DNA of 64,000 nucleotides from Didymella arachidicola. Its lineage: Eukaryota > Ascomycota > Dothideomycetes > Pleosporales > Didymellaceae. A program made the translations under genes and the position numbers. Below are positions 9,632-18,727 of the stretch, piece after piece. Every line of letters starts with the position of its first letter. The first letter of the stretch is position 1. Under the pieces are notes generated by a model. The model made no database searches and had not been told where the DNA came from. It was given only the letters and a program-made list of their open reading frames with translations. Location: NCBI GenBank assembly GCA_016630955.3, contig CM049987.1:1-64000 (forward strand). Reading direction: 5' to 3'.

Positions 9632-11506
9632 TTGGTTACGTTCAGGAGCGGAGAACCGCTACGAATGGAAACAGATGCCTCAGATCTGGCGTTAGGAGCA
9701 TGCATCACACAGGAACGAGATGGTCAATGGCACCCGATTGCCTACTACTCACGCAAGTTCTCAGGACCCGAAGAACGATACGACGTACACGACAAAGAAC
9801 TGCTCGCGATCGTATCTGCCCTAGAACATTGGCGAGTCTACGCTGAAAGTTGTTCGGAACTTACGATCTACACGGATCACAAAAACCTGGTACACTTCAC
9901 GACAACAAAGGTATTGAACAGACGACAAGTACGATGGTCCGAGACCCTCGGACAATATAAGTTCAAGATCCTCTATACACCAGGGAAGGACAACGGTAGA
10001 GCCGACGCACTCAGCCGACGACACGACCTCGCAGGATCCAAGACGATCAACGAATCAGCAATCCTTGGTATCAATAGCGACGGATCGTTAGGACCATCCC
10101 AGCAGCTCAACAATATGATGCTAGTACGCCAAGAGCATCATGTACCATCACAGGTACCAGAGGAACTGGAGGAAGAAGTCATAAGCAGTCACCACGATGA
10201 CCCGCTTCATGGACACCCCGGTATCACCAGAACAATGGAACTCATCAAGAGACATTACGAGTTCCCGAACATGCGCGACAAGGTCGCCAAGTTCATCAAG
10301 AATTGCGTAAGCTGTCAGCAGAACAAGCACAGCACGCACGCCAAGTATGGAGAAGCACAGGCAATGGAGCCGCCAACGGCACCATGGACGAACATCACGA
10401 TGGATTTCGTTACACAGCTACCTGTCTCCAAGGATCCTGTAACAGGATACACCTACGACTCAATCTTCGTTGTAGTGGATCGATTCACGAAAGCCGCTGA
10501 GTTTGTGCCTTTCCGCCACAGCTACACTGCAGAGCAGCTCGCACGAGTGTATCTGGATAGGATCGTTCGACACCACGGCATTTCCGAATCAATCATCAGC
10601 GATAGAGACAAGTTGTTTACATCGAACTACTGGACCACGCTGTTAGCAGCTATTGGTACCAAGAAAAAACTGTCAACCGCGTATCATCCGCAGACGGATG
10701 GCCAAACGGAACGAGTAAACCAAACAATGGAGACGTACCTCCGCATCTACTGCAACCAGCAGCAAGACAACTGGGTTTCACTACTGCCTATGGCACAAAT
10801 CGCGTACAACAACAAATTGTCGGAAGCAACAGGCGTAACGCCGTTCTTTGCAAACCACGGGAGACACCCAAATCTCTTTACCAGATCATTGGACAGTAAC
10901 ATTCAAACGGAATCAGCGATCAACTCAGTCGAAGCACTGAAGGAAGTACACAGAAAATCGCTTGAGAACATCGCCAAAGCTCAGTCACGAAGCATCTCTT
11001 ATGTTAATAAAAAACGAAAAACGGCGCCTCTGCTGAAGGAGGGGGATAAAGTGTATCTCCTTACGAAAAACCTACGCACACGGCGACCAACGAAAAAACT
11101 GGACAAGGTTAAGGTCGGACCATTTTTCATTTCTAAGCAAACCAGCCCAGTCAACTATCGACTTGCGCTGCCTAAGGATGCGAAGATTCATCCAGTGTTC
11201 CATATCGCGCTGTTGGAACCAGCCGACCCTAGAACGCCAATCCAGAAAGACTTCCATTACCAGGCAGACGGCCAGGACGAATGGGAAGTTGAAAAAATAA
11301 TAAAACAACGGAAGAAAGGACGCAGTACCGAGTACCTAGTCAAGTGGTTAGGATACCCTGACTCAGAAAACACATGGGAACCAGCCACATACCTTACGAA
11401 CTGCCAGCAGATGTTGAAGGAATTTGAGCAGGCCAGTCAGGCGCTGCCACGTTCGGGTCCAGCCAGTAGTCCAGCGGCAAGTCCTCAAAGGCGCCCCAGG
11501 TACTAG
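9632..11506 (+). CDS. Gypsy pol fragment: RNase H, integrase, chromodomain
   Basis: The 624-residue frame begins inside the RT/RNase H region (METDASDLALGACI) and is therefore a fragment, not a true start. In order: RNase H about 1-130; H2C2 zinc-binding integrase domain about 185-232 (C225, C228); integrase core with D258, D324 and E360 (TMDFVTQ, ISDRDKLF, TDGQTERVN); and a C-terminal chromodomain about 548-590 (WEVEKIIKQ, YLVKWLGYPDSENTWEP). Chromodomain integrases belong to the chromovirus lineage and steer insertion to marked chromatin. No in-frame stop is present. The last 113 bp overlap the antisense gene at 11394-11981. Confidence 0.93.
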   Translation: MVTFRSGEPLRMETDASDLALGACITQERDGQWHPIAYYSRKFSGPEERYDVHDKELLAIVSALEHWRVYAESCSELTIYTDHKNLVHFTTTKVLNRRQVRWSETLGQYKFKILYTPGKDNGRADALSRRHDLAGSKTINESAILGINSDGSLGPSQQLNNMMLVRQEHHVPSQVPEELEEEVISSHHDDPLHGHPGITRTMELIKRHYEFPNMRDKVAKFIKNCVSCQQNKHSTHAKYGEAQAMEPPTAPWTNITMDFVTQLPVSKDPVTGYTYDSIFVVVDRFTKAAEFVPFRHSYTAEQLARVYLDRIVRHHGISESIISDRDKLFTSNYWTTLLAAIGTKKKLSTAYHPQTDGQTERVNQTMETYLRIYCNQQQDNWVSLLPMAQIAYNNKLSEATGVTPFFANHGRHPNLFTRSLDSNIQTESAINSVEALKEVHRKSLENIAKAQSRSISYVNKKRKTAPLLKEGDKVYLLTKNLRTRRPTKKLDKVKVGPFFISKQTSPVNYRLALPKDAKIHPVFHIALLEPADPRTPIQKDFHYQADGQDEWEVEKIIKQRKKGRSTEYLVKWLGYPDSENTWEPATYLTNCQQMLKEFEQASQALPRSGPASSPAASPQRRPRY

Positions 11507-11981
11507 GCGACAACACGATACCCTCGGAGGGACCATCAAACGTCATGGTCCCCTCACTCAACTCCTGCTCCGTTATACTCCTCTCTTCCACGGATATCGC
11601 TTCCTCGGCGCGACGATCCAACAAATCCATTTGTTGACGCAACCGCTCTTCGCGCGCGCGTGCAACTCGCAATTCTTCCAACGCCTTCTCTGAGGCCTTG
11701 AGCGCCTCGTTTTGCGCTTCACGACTTTCTTTTATCCGAGCCTGCAACTTCTCTTTCTCCGATATGAGTCGCGTGAACTCCGACTGAGTTACGCGCACGT
11801 CGCAACGCTGGCCACGTTTCAAACACTTACTACACTTTCCCGAACGTATATGGACCTTGCACACGCGCTTGTGCTTGTCATAAGTCGAACACTTTCGAAC
11901 CATGGTTTCTCCGAAGGATTCAACAAGTTCGTATAGACGGCGACGGCGGACTGTGCTCGACTCAGATGGTTGTTTAGGCAT
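11394..11981 (-). CDS. Antisense Cys-rich / coiled-coil protein of the gypsy element
   Basis: A 195-residue frame starting at a genuine ATG (11981). The N-terminus is basic with a cysteine cluster (RKCSTYDKHKRVC, KCSKCLKRGQRCD, about 29-61) recalling Zn-cluster proteins. A long charged coiled coil follows (about 68-130), then an acidic tail. Proteins of this design, one Cys block then a Glu/Arg/Gln coiled coil, are commonly found antisense beside the 3' end of pol in fungal gypsy elements; that is recollection, not shown here. It converges on pol and overlaps its chromodomain codons by 113 bp. It starts about 90 bp from the 3' LTR, which could supply an antisense promoter. Function unknown. 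Confidence 0.65.
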   Translation of the reverse strand: MPKQPSESSTVRRRRLYELVESFGETMVRKCSTYDKHKRVCKVHIRSGKCSKCLKRGQRCDVRVTQSEFTRLISEKEKLQARIKESREAQNEALKASEKALEELRVARAREERLRQQMDLLDRRAEEAISVEERSITEQELSEGTMTFDGPSEGIVLSPSTWGAFEDLPLDYWLDPNVAAPDWPAQIPSTSAGSS

Positions 11982-12067
11982 TGTCGAAGCAGCTTACCGT
12001 TGAACGAGGCGGGGCCAACGTCATATGAATCAGCTTGAGGGACCAAGCTAAGACGGAAGGGGGATAG

Positions 12068-12584
12068 TGTTACGATCCGCGGAACACGAAGGATCACAAC
12101 GAGTATTACACCCCAGTACGGCACAGCAGGAGTTGGCAGCGTGGGCAACTACAAGGAAAGACAGGGCAACGCTTCGACTCTGCGGACGACATCACGTCAC
12201 GTGACACTGATCAAAAGTCTTGGCAGTGATCGGTGTGATCAGTGCTCAGTGCGATCAGTGATCAGTGAGATCAACGATCAGTATGATCAGTACCTGTAAG
12301 GTACTGAGCACACTGCATATCTCTTTAGTATATAGCACATAGGAACACAACCCTTATAGTTTGTGTTCAACCTAAGTTATCAAGTTTGTCTTTGGATCTC
12401 AAACCCAACCTTCGAGCTAGACAGTCTACTCTGTACTACTCATCGTTACCCTGCTCTCAAGACTGACAGATCGTATCTGTACACCTTATTGCAACCAACC
12501 CCTTCGGCTTCCTGTCACCGTACTCATCCCCGAGAACCAATAGAATTAGTGCTTACGAGCTTTGCTTAAAGTACGACTTCAACA
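12068..12584 (+). repeat. 3' LTR of gypsy element
   Basis: Starts TGTTACG right after a purine run (GGAAGGGGGA) and ends TTCAACA. It has an upstream iterated region (12208-12291), a TATA-like TAGTATATAGC at about 12330, then GGAACACAAC and a 3' block of about 220 bp. That 3' block is shared with the solo LTRs at 12712, 12832 and 16941, whereas the upstream U3 part is not. Confidence 0.9.
12208..12291 (+). promoter_or_regulatory. GATC iterons in LTR U3
   Basis: Eight GATC tetranucleotides occur in 84 bp, most within GATCAGT, upstream of the LTR TATA-like box. Their spacing is irregular, about 7-20 bp. A cluster of short palindromic sites in U3 suggests an enhancer or repressor-binding array; no protein can be named. 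Confidence 0.5.
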
Positions 12585-12711
12585 GTCCCCTGTGTTACTT
12601 CTATACTACTAAATTGCAAGTACCCTACTTTTAGGTAAAGAAAAGTTTTATATAAAATTAATTTCTTTATACTATATATAGTAATACTAAAAGTTTTATA
12701 TACTAACTAAG
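12585..12711. other. AT-rich spacer
   Basis: Short AT-rich stretch between the gypsy LTR and the outer solo LTR. It ends in CTAAG, the TSD of that solo LTR (12707-12711). It probably belongs to the RIP-degraded background that continues at 13661. Confidence 0.5.
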
Positions 12712-13660
12712 TGTTACGATCTCCGAAAGAACAGGTACTGATAGGAAGCGGGGTATCGCTTAGGATGACAGCGTGTCACGTGTCACGTGACTAACCACCT
12801 CGCCAAGAGCAACCACCTTAAGATATGCAAGTGTTGAAGTCGTACTTTAAGCAAAGCTCGTAAGCACTAATTCTATTGGTTCTCGGGGATGAGTACGGTG
12901 ACAGGAAGCCGAGGGGGTTGGTTGCAATAAGGTGTACAGATACGATCTGTCAGTCTTGAGAGCAGGGTAACGATGAGTAGTACAGAGTAGACTGTCTAGC
13001 TCGAAGGTTGGGTTTGAGATCCAAAGACAAACTTTAACTTAGGATTGAACACGAACTGTAAGAGTTGTGTTCCTACTAGATTATATAGTGAAGGTAATGG
13101 AGGTCATCCCAAGGGTTGTGCCATCCCCGGAGGTCTTGCCATCCCGGAGGTCGTGCCATCCCCGGAGGTCATGCCATCCCCGGAGGTCATGCCATCCCGG
13201 AGGTCACGTCTTGGCGGGATGCCATCCCGGAGTCCCGTGATTGGTGACACGCTGTCATCCTTAGCGATGCCCCGCTTCCTATCAGTACCTCGCAACTCGG
13301 AGATCGTAACAGCAAGGTGGCAGACCACCACAAGGTGGCTACACCACCTGCAGAGTTACAGATGGTTAAGCTACTACGCGATGGTAGCAGCCAGATCTTA
13401 ATAGTATAATAATACGTAGGAACACAACTCTTACAGTGTGTGTTCAATCCTAAGTTAAAGTTTGTCTTTGGATCTCAAACCCAACCTTCGAGCTAGACAG
13501 TCTACTCTGTACTACTCATCGTTACCCTGCTCTCAAGACTGACAGATCGTATCTGTACACCTTATTGCAACCAACCCCTTCGGCTTCCTGTCACCGTACT
13601 CATCCCTGAGAACCAATAGAATTAGTGCTTACGAGCTTTGCTTAAAGTACGACTTCAACA
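12712..13660 (+). mobile_element. Outer solo LTR, split by a nested solo LTR
   Basis: TGTTACGATC begins at 12712 and TTCAACA ends at 13660, flanked by the 5-bp TSD CTAAG (12707-12711 and 13661-13665). An inner, oppositely oriented LTR plus its own TSD interrupts it (12832-13316). Without that insert it is about 464 bp. It shares the 3' block with the gypsy LTR at 12068-12584 but has a different U3 containing tandem TGTCACG. Confidence 0.92.
12832..13311 (-). mobile_element. Inner solo LTR nested in a solo LTR
   Basis: On the plus strand it reads TGTTGAAG...GTAACA, i.e. the LTR in reverse. It is flanked by a perfect 5-bp TSD GCAAG at 12827-12831 and 13312-13316. Its U3 carries about five to six copies of an 18-19 bp unit (CCATCCCCGGAGGTC) at about 13100-13230, absent from the outer LTR. 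Solo LTRs arise by LTR-LTR recombination that deletes the internal region. Confidence 0.93.
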
Positions 13661-13931
13661 CTAAGTAAGGTAAAGTACTATTAGAGTAAGTAGGGTTAGA
13701 GTTTCTCTATAATAGAGCTTATATAGAATAGCTATATAATAACACTCTAATAGGTAAATAATATAAGTAATACTATAAACTCTTATATATAGCCTTAGTA
13801 GCTTATACTTAGTAACTATAATAGTATATTCTACTTTCTTAAAGACTTTAGTATTATTATTTTTAAGTAGTACTATATAGTAGTTATAAGTCTAGATATA
13901 TATCTTTATAAATATTATACTATATCTACTA

Positions 13932-15797
13932 ACGTACCTCACGGGCGAGCCGCCCACACGGGCGAGTCGCCCACTTTTGCCAAGACCCTACCAAACCTCA
14001 CCCTGTTATGGCACAAAACACCACACTCTGGCCCTGCACAAGGCAGAACAGGTCGTAATATCACTTAGAGACTACTTCTACTTCACTCTTGCACGTTTGC
14101 GCATTGTGTCCGCCCTCTCCGCACCGTCCACAGCGTTGTTGGGATGGTTCACCTCCTTCAGCGCGCACCTGCTTCTTTGTCTTCTTTCCATCACGACGCG
14201 CCCCAAATTCCGCTAGAGCCGCCAGCCGCTGGCCTTCCTCAACCAGAAGGGATCCTCCCTCCTGAATTCGCTCCCTTTTGTGCGATTTGCGTCGTGTAGC
14301 AGCCTCAGTGGCTGCTTCAAGCTCACGGATCCGTTTTTGTGCCAGCGCAAGCTTATGCGATAGGATAGCTCCCCCCTTTGCGTAGTGCTCAATCGCACTG
14401 AGAACAGAGGTGGGCGAACTGCCCTGTTCCCTCCTATACTTGTCTCGAATTAGAGTTGATTGCGACTCGAATTCTAGGGTATTGCTTGGGGTTTGCGACT
14501 GCCAGGGCTCGTTGTTTGTGGGGAGTGGTGGTGACGGAGTGCGCAGCTTCACATCAAGGGTTGATATAACCTGTTTCGGGTCAAAAGGGACTAATCCGGC
14601 CCCTCGGAACCCTCCTTGGATGTTGCTGGCAGTAATAGTTTTCTTGTAAGCCGCTTTAAAGCATGGCAGGAACTCCTGCTTCGTGACGTGGGTGATCCGG
14701 TTGCGGATGAGCTCATTGACCTCATCCCCGTACGCCTTCTTTAGAGGGGCAAAACAACCCACATCAAGTGGCTGCAGGAGATGCGATGAGTGCGGAGGCA
14801 TACATAAAAGTACAATCTTGTGATCCTTGCAGTATTGCGTGAATCCTGCAGAGTTGTGGCTCTCGTGGCCATCAATAATAAGCATGCGGTGGGCTCCAAC
14901 AGTACGTTCCTTCGTATGCCTGTTAAAGTGCTTCAACCAGTCAAAACCAAGCTCGTTGTTAGTCCAGCCGTTCTCAGAGATGGCAATAACCCAGTCTTGG
15001 GGCAGGTTGTCGTCTTTATACCAGTTGGACTGGTGGTGGCGCGCTTTGAAGATGATGTAGGGCGGAATAGGCCATCCAGTAGCATTGATGCCCTGGATAA
15101 CTGTTACCCACTCCCGGTTGCCTGGCTGGACCTGCTTTGCTCGTCCTGGCTTCCCTGCATCTGTTACGACTTTCCCGCTGCTTATCTGGCCCATCATGAA
15201 GCCTGTCTCGTCGAAGTTGTACGTGTCGTCGTCTAGGATACCATACTTAGCTTTGATGTTAGCTACAAGGCTGAACCAGTCCTGTATGACCTTCGGGTCC
15301 TCACAGAGGGCTCGCCTGTAGTCGTACTTGTGATTGAAGACCACTTTGAGCTCCTCCCGACGCGAAACAAACGTACTGGCCCAGTTTGAGCCAACAGGGG
15401 CCAGACCGCGCTCCTTTCGCAGATAATTGGCCATATCAGTCACAGCTGCGAGCCGGGGGGACTCTCCTCAGGCAACCAGCTCAAGTATGTGCGTAACAAT
15501 CACCTGCTCCTCACTGTTTGTCAGGCTCCGTGAGTTGGCCATAGTAGTGACGCGTGAAGCCCTTCCGGCGAGTCGGTCGCGTAGAGTAGTTCGGGGCGCG
15601 TTGTAGATAGCTGCAGCGCGTCGCACAGAGAGCTTTGCGTCTTGTTCAAGAGCCCAAAGCGCAAGCTGTATCTGACGCTCTTTTAACGCGTTAGGCTGGT
15701 GCTGTTGTGGTGGCATTGGAGTGGTGATAGTGTTTTGGTGGGGTCTTGGCAAAAGTGGGCGACTCGCCCGTGTGGGCGGCTCGCCCGTGAGGTACGT
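13932..15797 (-). mobile_element. Pogo/Fot1-like transposon A
   Basis: An 1866-bp element with long terminal inverted repeats (TIRs) starting ACGTACCTCACGGGCGAG and a TA duplication at 13930-13931 and 15798-15799. Next to each end are two 17-bp units (13940-13956, 13957-13973) containing GGGCGAGYCGCCC, itself palindromic, followed by TTTTGCCAAGACC. It sits in an already RIP-degraded TLH copy and is hardly mutated itself, so it arrived later. Confidence 0.93.
14061..15716 (-). pseudogene. Pogo-like transposase A, one premature stop
   Basis: CENP-B-type N-terminal HTH region (LSVRRAAAIYNAPRTTLRDR), then a DDE domain with D in YNFDETGF, IIDGHESH and LLQPLDVGCF, a charged coiled coil, and a C-terminal CCHC zinc knuckle (CGRCGEGGHNAQTC). 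The first ATG is at 15716; the TTG further upstream lies in the inverted repeat. One TGA near 15469 interrupts the frame between LELVA and GESPRL; element B has Arg (CGA) there, so a single C-to-T change explains it. Otherwise full length (about 550 residues). The enzyme would cut and paste DNA at TA sites. Confidence 0.9.
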
Positions 15798-16888
15798 TAT
15801 ACTATAGTAATAGATACTTAAGTACTTTAGCTAATTTAAGGCTATTACTTTAAGTATAATTAAGCTCTTAGATAAACCTATATAGCTAATAGAAGAGCTA
15901 GAGAGCCTACTTACTAGTATGTAGTATAAGATATATAGCTAGATTACTATTAATAAGAATAAGATATATAGGCACTATAAAAAAAATTACTAGAAAGTAT
16001 AGGTAGGAAAGAAAAGCTTACTCTATAAGACTATAAAAGTATAGAGCTTCTTTTATACTAAAAGGCTATAAAAATATTTTATTATTAATTTAGTAGATAC
16101 TAGAAATACTAAAAATAATAAAGTTAATAATACTATTTAAGCATAGCTTACTAAGTATAAATTAATATAATAAGAAATTAAGAAAGAGCTATAAATACTT
16201 AAAGTAGCTATAAAGATTAATAAGATAGGTTAGTTTAAGCGTATAGGCTAGCTAGAGTTCTTAAAGGACCGAAATCTTACTTATTTAGCTTATTAAGCCT
16301 ACACACCCGATTATAGTAAGCGTAAGATTAAGCTAGCTACTAAGCTAACTAAAGGGCTAGTTAAAAGGAGTGTAAAAGGGCTAGCTACACTTCTATAAGA
16401 GTTAAGGCGCTAGCTATAAAGTATAAAGTAAGAAGAACCTAATATATAGCTATTAGCGCAACTATAGAACCTAGAGAGTTAGGTAGTATATATAAGCTAT
16501 ATAGTAAGGTTTATCTACTTTTATCTTTAGGTACTAGCTAATAAAGAGTAGTAGATTATACACTTTAGAGAGTAGTAGAATAAAGCTACTTATATAGAAA
16601 GCTACTTAGTATTAGGTAGTAAGAAGGATAGTAAGAAGGATAATAATAGTAAGGGTAGTAAAGCTACTAGTAATAGCCTATAGCCCTAATATATAACACG
16701 TAATTAAATATAACTAGATATAGTAAAGGATACACATAAGCTCTTTATATAGATAGATAAGTAGAAGTTATATAGTATGAAGCTATAGAATATACTAGAT
16801 AGTAATAATAAAGCAGCTTAGATAGAGGTACTTCTTATATTAATTAGCTTATTTGTCTTTATAATATATTACCTAGTAGCGCTAATAT

Positions 16889-16940
16889 ACATTATAGGCA
16901 AGCGGCGCATATAGGTAAACAGCGCACTTTTACTAAGACC
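16889..16940 (+). mobile_element. Terminus of a RIP-mutated pogo element
   Basis: CATTATAGGCAAGCGGCGCA... followed by GCGCACTTTTACTAAGACC matches the inner TIR box CACTTTTGCCAAGACC of elements A and B after RIP-like changes. GCGCAY is repeated 17 bp apart (16905 and 16922). It is cut at 16940 by an LTR. Confidence 0.65.
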
Positions 16941-17416
16941 TGTTGAAGTCGTACTTTAAGCAAAGCTCGTAAGCACTAATTCTATTGGTTCTCGGGGATG
17001 AGTACGGTGACAGGAAGCCGAAGGGGTTGGTTGCAATAAGGTGTACAGATACGATCTGTCAGTCTTGAGAGCAGGGTAACGATGAGTAGTACAGAGTAGA
17101 CTGTCTAGCTCGAAGGTTGGGTTTGAGATCCAAAGACAAACTTGATAACTTAGGTTGAACACGAACCGTAAGGGTTGTGTTCCTACATACTATATACTTA
17201 AGGAGTGTAAGGGTGTTATGCGCGATGCTCTGTCGCTCTGTGTGTTCTCTCGAGATCAGGAGAGCAAGGAGAGCAACGCTGCTTTCTTGTTCTCATGCCA
17301 AGGAGAGGTCGGAGAGAGCACCTCTTGTTGTGCTCTCTCGTGTTTACTCGCTTGGTGAGAGCGACCCCGGTTGCCCCGCGAGTTAAAGTGGGGCTAGGCT
17401 GCAACGGACCGTAACA
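16941..17416 (-). mobile_element. Solo LTR without target duplication
   Basis: Reverse-oriented LTR of the same family (TGTTGAAG...CGTAACA). The flanks (AGACC and ATAGC) do not match, unlike the two solo LTRs at 12.7-13.7 kb. The U3 carries repeated GAGAGCA/TGCTCTC motifs at about 17260-17345, different again from the other LTRs. The two flanks derive from different ends of pogo elements with different terminal motifs. Confidence 0.85.
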
Positions 17417-17885
17417 ATAGCGCGCTAGAGTACTATATAAAGAGAGGAGTAAAGGTAGCATACTAGCTTATATTAATAAGAAAGGAACGTAATAAGCTTT
17501 AAGAGGCTCTAGTAGCTATAACAGAGCGTAAATTATATAAAAGGAAGCGAATTTAAATAGGAGAGAGTATAATAGTTAAAGAGGTATAGCGTTTAACTAC
17601 TCTAAAGGAGTCTAGCATATATAGTAATAGTAAGAAGCTAAAGAAGAGGATACGCACTAAAGGAGGTAAACTATCCTAATAATAGTGTAGAATATATAGA
17701 GAGATAAAGTATAACGCGCAAATATATAAATAACACTTATCTACTATAGACCTTACTAGAATATCTTCCTTAGAACCCCTATACGCAAGGTACTATTACT
17801 ATACTATAATTTAATATAAAGTTTAGTATAGTCTTAGTAAAAGTAGCCTACTAGATAGAGTAGCCTACTTACCTATAAGGTATAT
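17417..17885 (+). pseudogene. RIP-mutated pogo transposase 3' end and terminus
   Basis: Translated in one frame it aligns with the C-terminal part of transposase B: ALEYYIKRGVKVAY, then RKERN and KRKRI*IG. Multiple stops come from CAG/CAA codons. It ends in a RIP-altered copy of the element B terminus (GTAGCCTAC repeated 17 bp apart, where B has GTGGCCCAC), ending near 17885 beside TA. The 5' part of the gene is missing; the LTR at 16941 takes its place. Confidence 0.8.
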
Positions 17886-17887
17886 TA

Positions 17888-18725
17888 TAGAGGATCTTAA
17901 ACTTATATTATCTAAAGGTCTTAAACTATTATACTTATTACCTATTTAATACCTTTATTATTATAAAGTATACTAGGTTTTTATAATCTATATAGATTAT
18001 AAGTTCTAAATAGCTTTTAGTATAGACTTACTAATATTCTAGAGTAGATATAATTATAAGTAATTCTTTATTATATATATTATATTATTCTTTAGGTTCT
18101 AAGAACTTATATAAGTAGTAGGTAATTAGGTACTATTAACTATTTTATTCTTATATAATATATACTTCTAATACTAAATCTAAGGTATTTATTTCTATTT
18201 ATAGCAGTTCTTTACTTCTAAATATAACTAATATAGGTAGATCTATATAAGCCTATTTTAGTATTTTAAAAGCTTTATCTTAATTCTTATCCTACTTAAA
18301 GGGTATATCCTTTTATATAAGCTTTATAAGTAGTAAGGCCTTTATAGAGTAATCCTTAATAAAGTATTAGTTAAAATTAATAAACCTAAGAAACTCTTAA
18401 ATATTTTTAATAGTTTTAGGTATTAGCTAATCCTTTATAACCTAAATCTTTACTTAGCTTATTTTAACTCTATATTATTCTACTATAAACTCTAGGAATT
18501 AAACTTTTTTCTTATACTACTTATACTTCTTAGTTTTTAAGTATAGGTACGCTACTTCTAGGTAGGTAAGTACTTATTATATACATTTAATATACTCTTC
18601 TAGTATCTTACTATATACTAGGATATTATTAAGGTACGCTACTATAGTAATATTTAAGTATACCTTTAGTATATTATTAATTAAGACCTAATATATTACT
18701 AGTATATTAGTAAGCCTAAATAGTA
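17888..18725 (-). pseudogene. RIP-mutated gypsy RT / RNase H fragment
   Basis: On the minus strand, from 18725 downward, one frame reads RLTNILVIY*VLINNIL, then VAYLNNILVYSK (the RT catalytic YLDD with D-to-N), GVKIS-like residues, EFLGL, then RNase H (NKELL, IYIDYKNLVYF) and stops at KVLNR. All aberrations are RIP-type. It is a relative of the element at 9632-12584 and includes the RT part that element lacks. It is bounded by a pogo terminus on the left and element B on the right. Confidence 0.82.
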
Positions 18726-18727
18726 TA

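Larger units (their letters stand above)
9632..12584 (+). mobile_element. 5'-truncated Ty3/gypsy chromovirus with 3' LTR
   Basis: Contains the 3' part of pol (RNase H, integrase, chromodomain), an antisense accessory gene, a polypurine tract at 12055-12064 and one LTR at 12068-12584. Gag, protease and most of the reverse transcriptase are missing and no 5' LTR is present, so the element is truncated at about 9632. The remaining pol frame is intact. A RIP-destroyed relative covering RT to RNase H lies at 17888-18725. Confidence 0.9.
13811..16888 (+). pseudogene. RIP-mutated telomere-linked helicase copy (N-terminal half)
   Basis: Reading 13811-13929 and 15800-16887 as one frame gives residues aligning almost continuously with the N-terminal half of the intact helicase: FYFLKDF near 13823, VKV*SFF (intact VKVQSFF) near 16040, KRIG*LEFLKDRN near 16237, KRSVKGLATL near 16362 and YISYIVRF near 16490. 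Stops correspond to Gln (CAG/CAA to TAG/TAA) or Trp (TGG to TAG) codons. Other differences are largely C-to-T or G-to-A, the RIP signature. Pogo element A is inserted within it (13932-15797), and a pogo-type terminus cuts it at about 16888. The helicase domain is missing. Confidence 0.85.
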
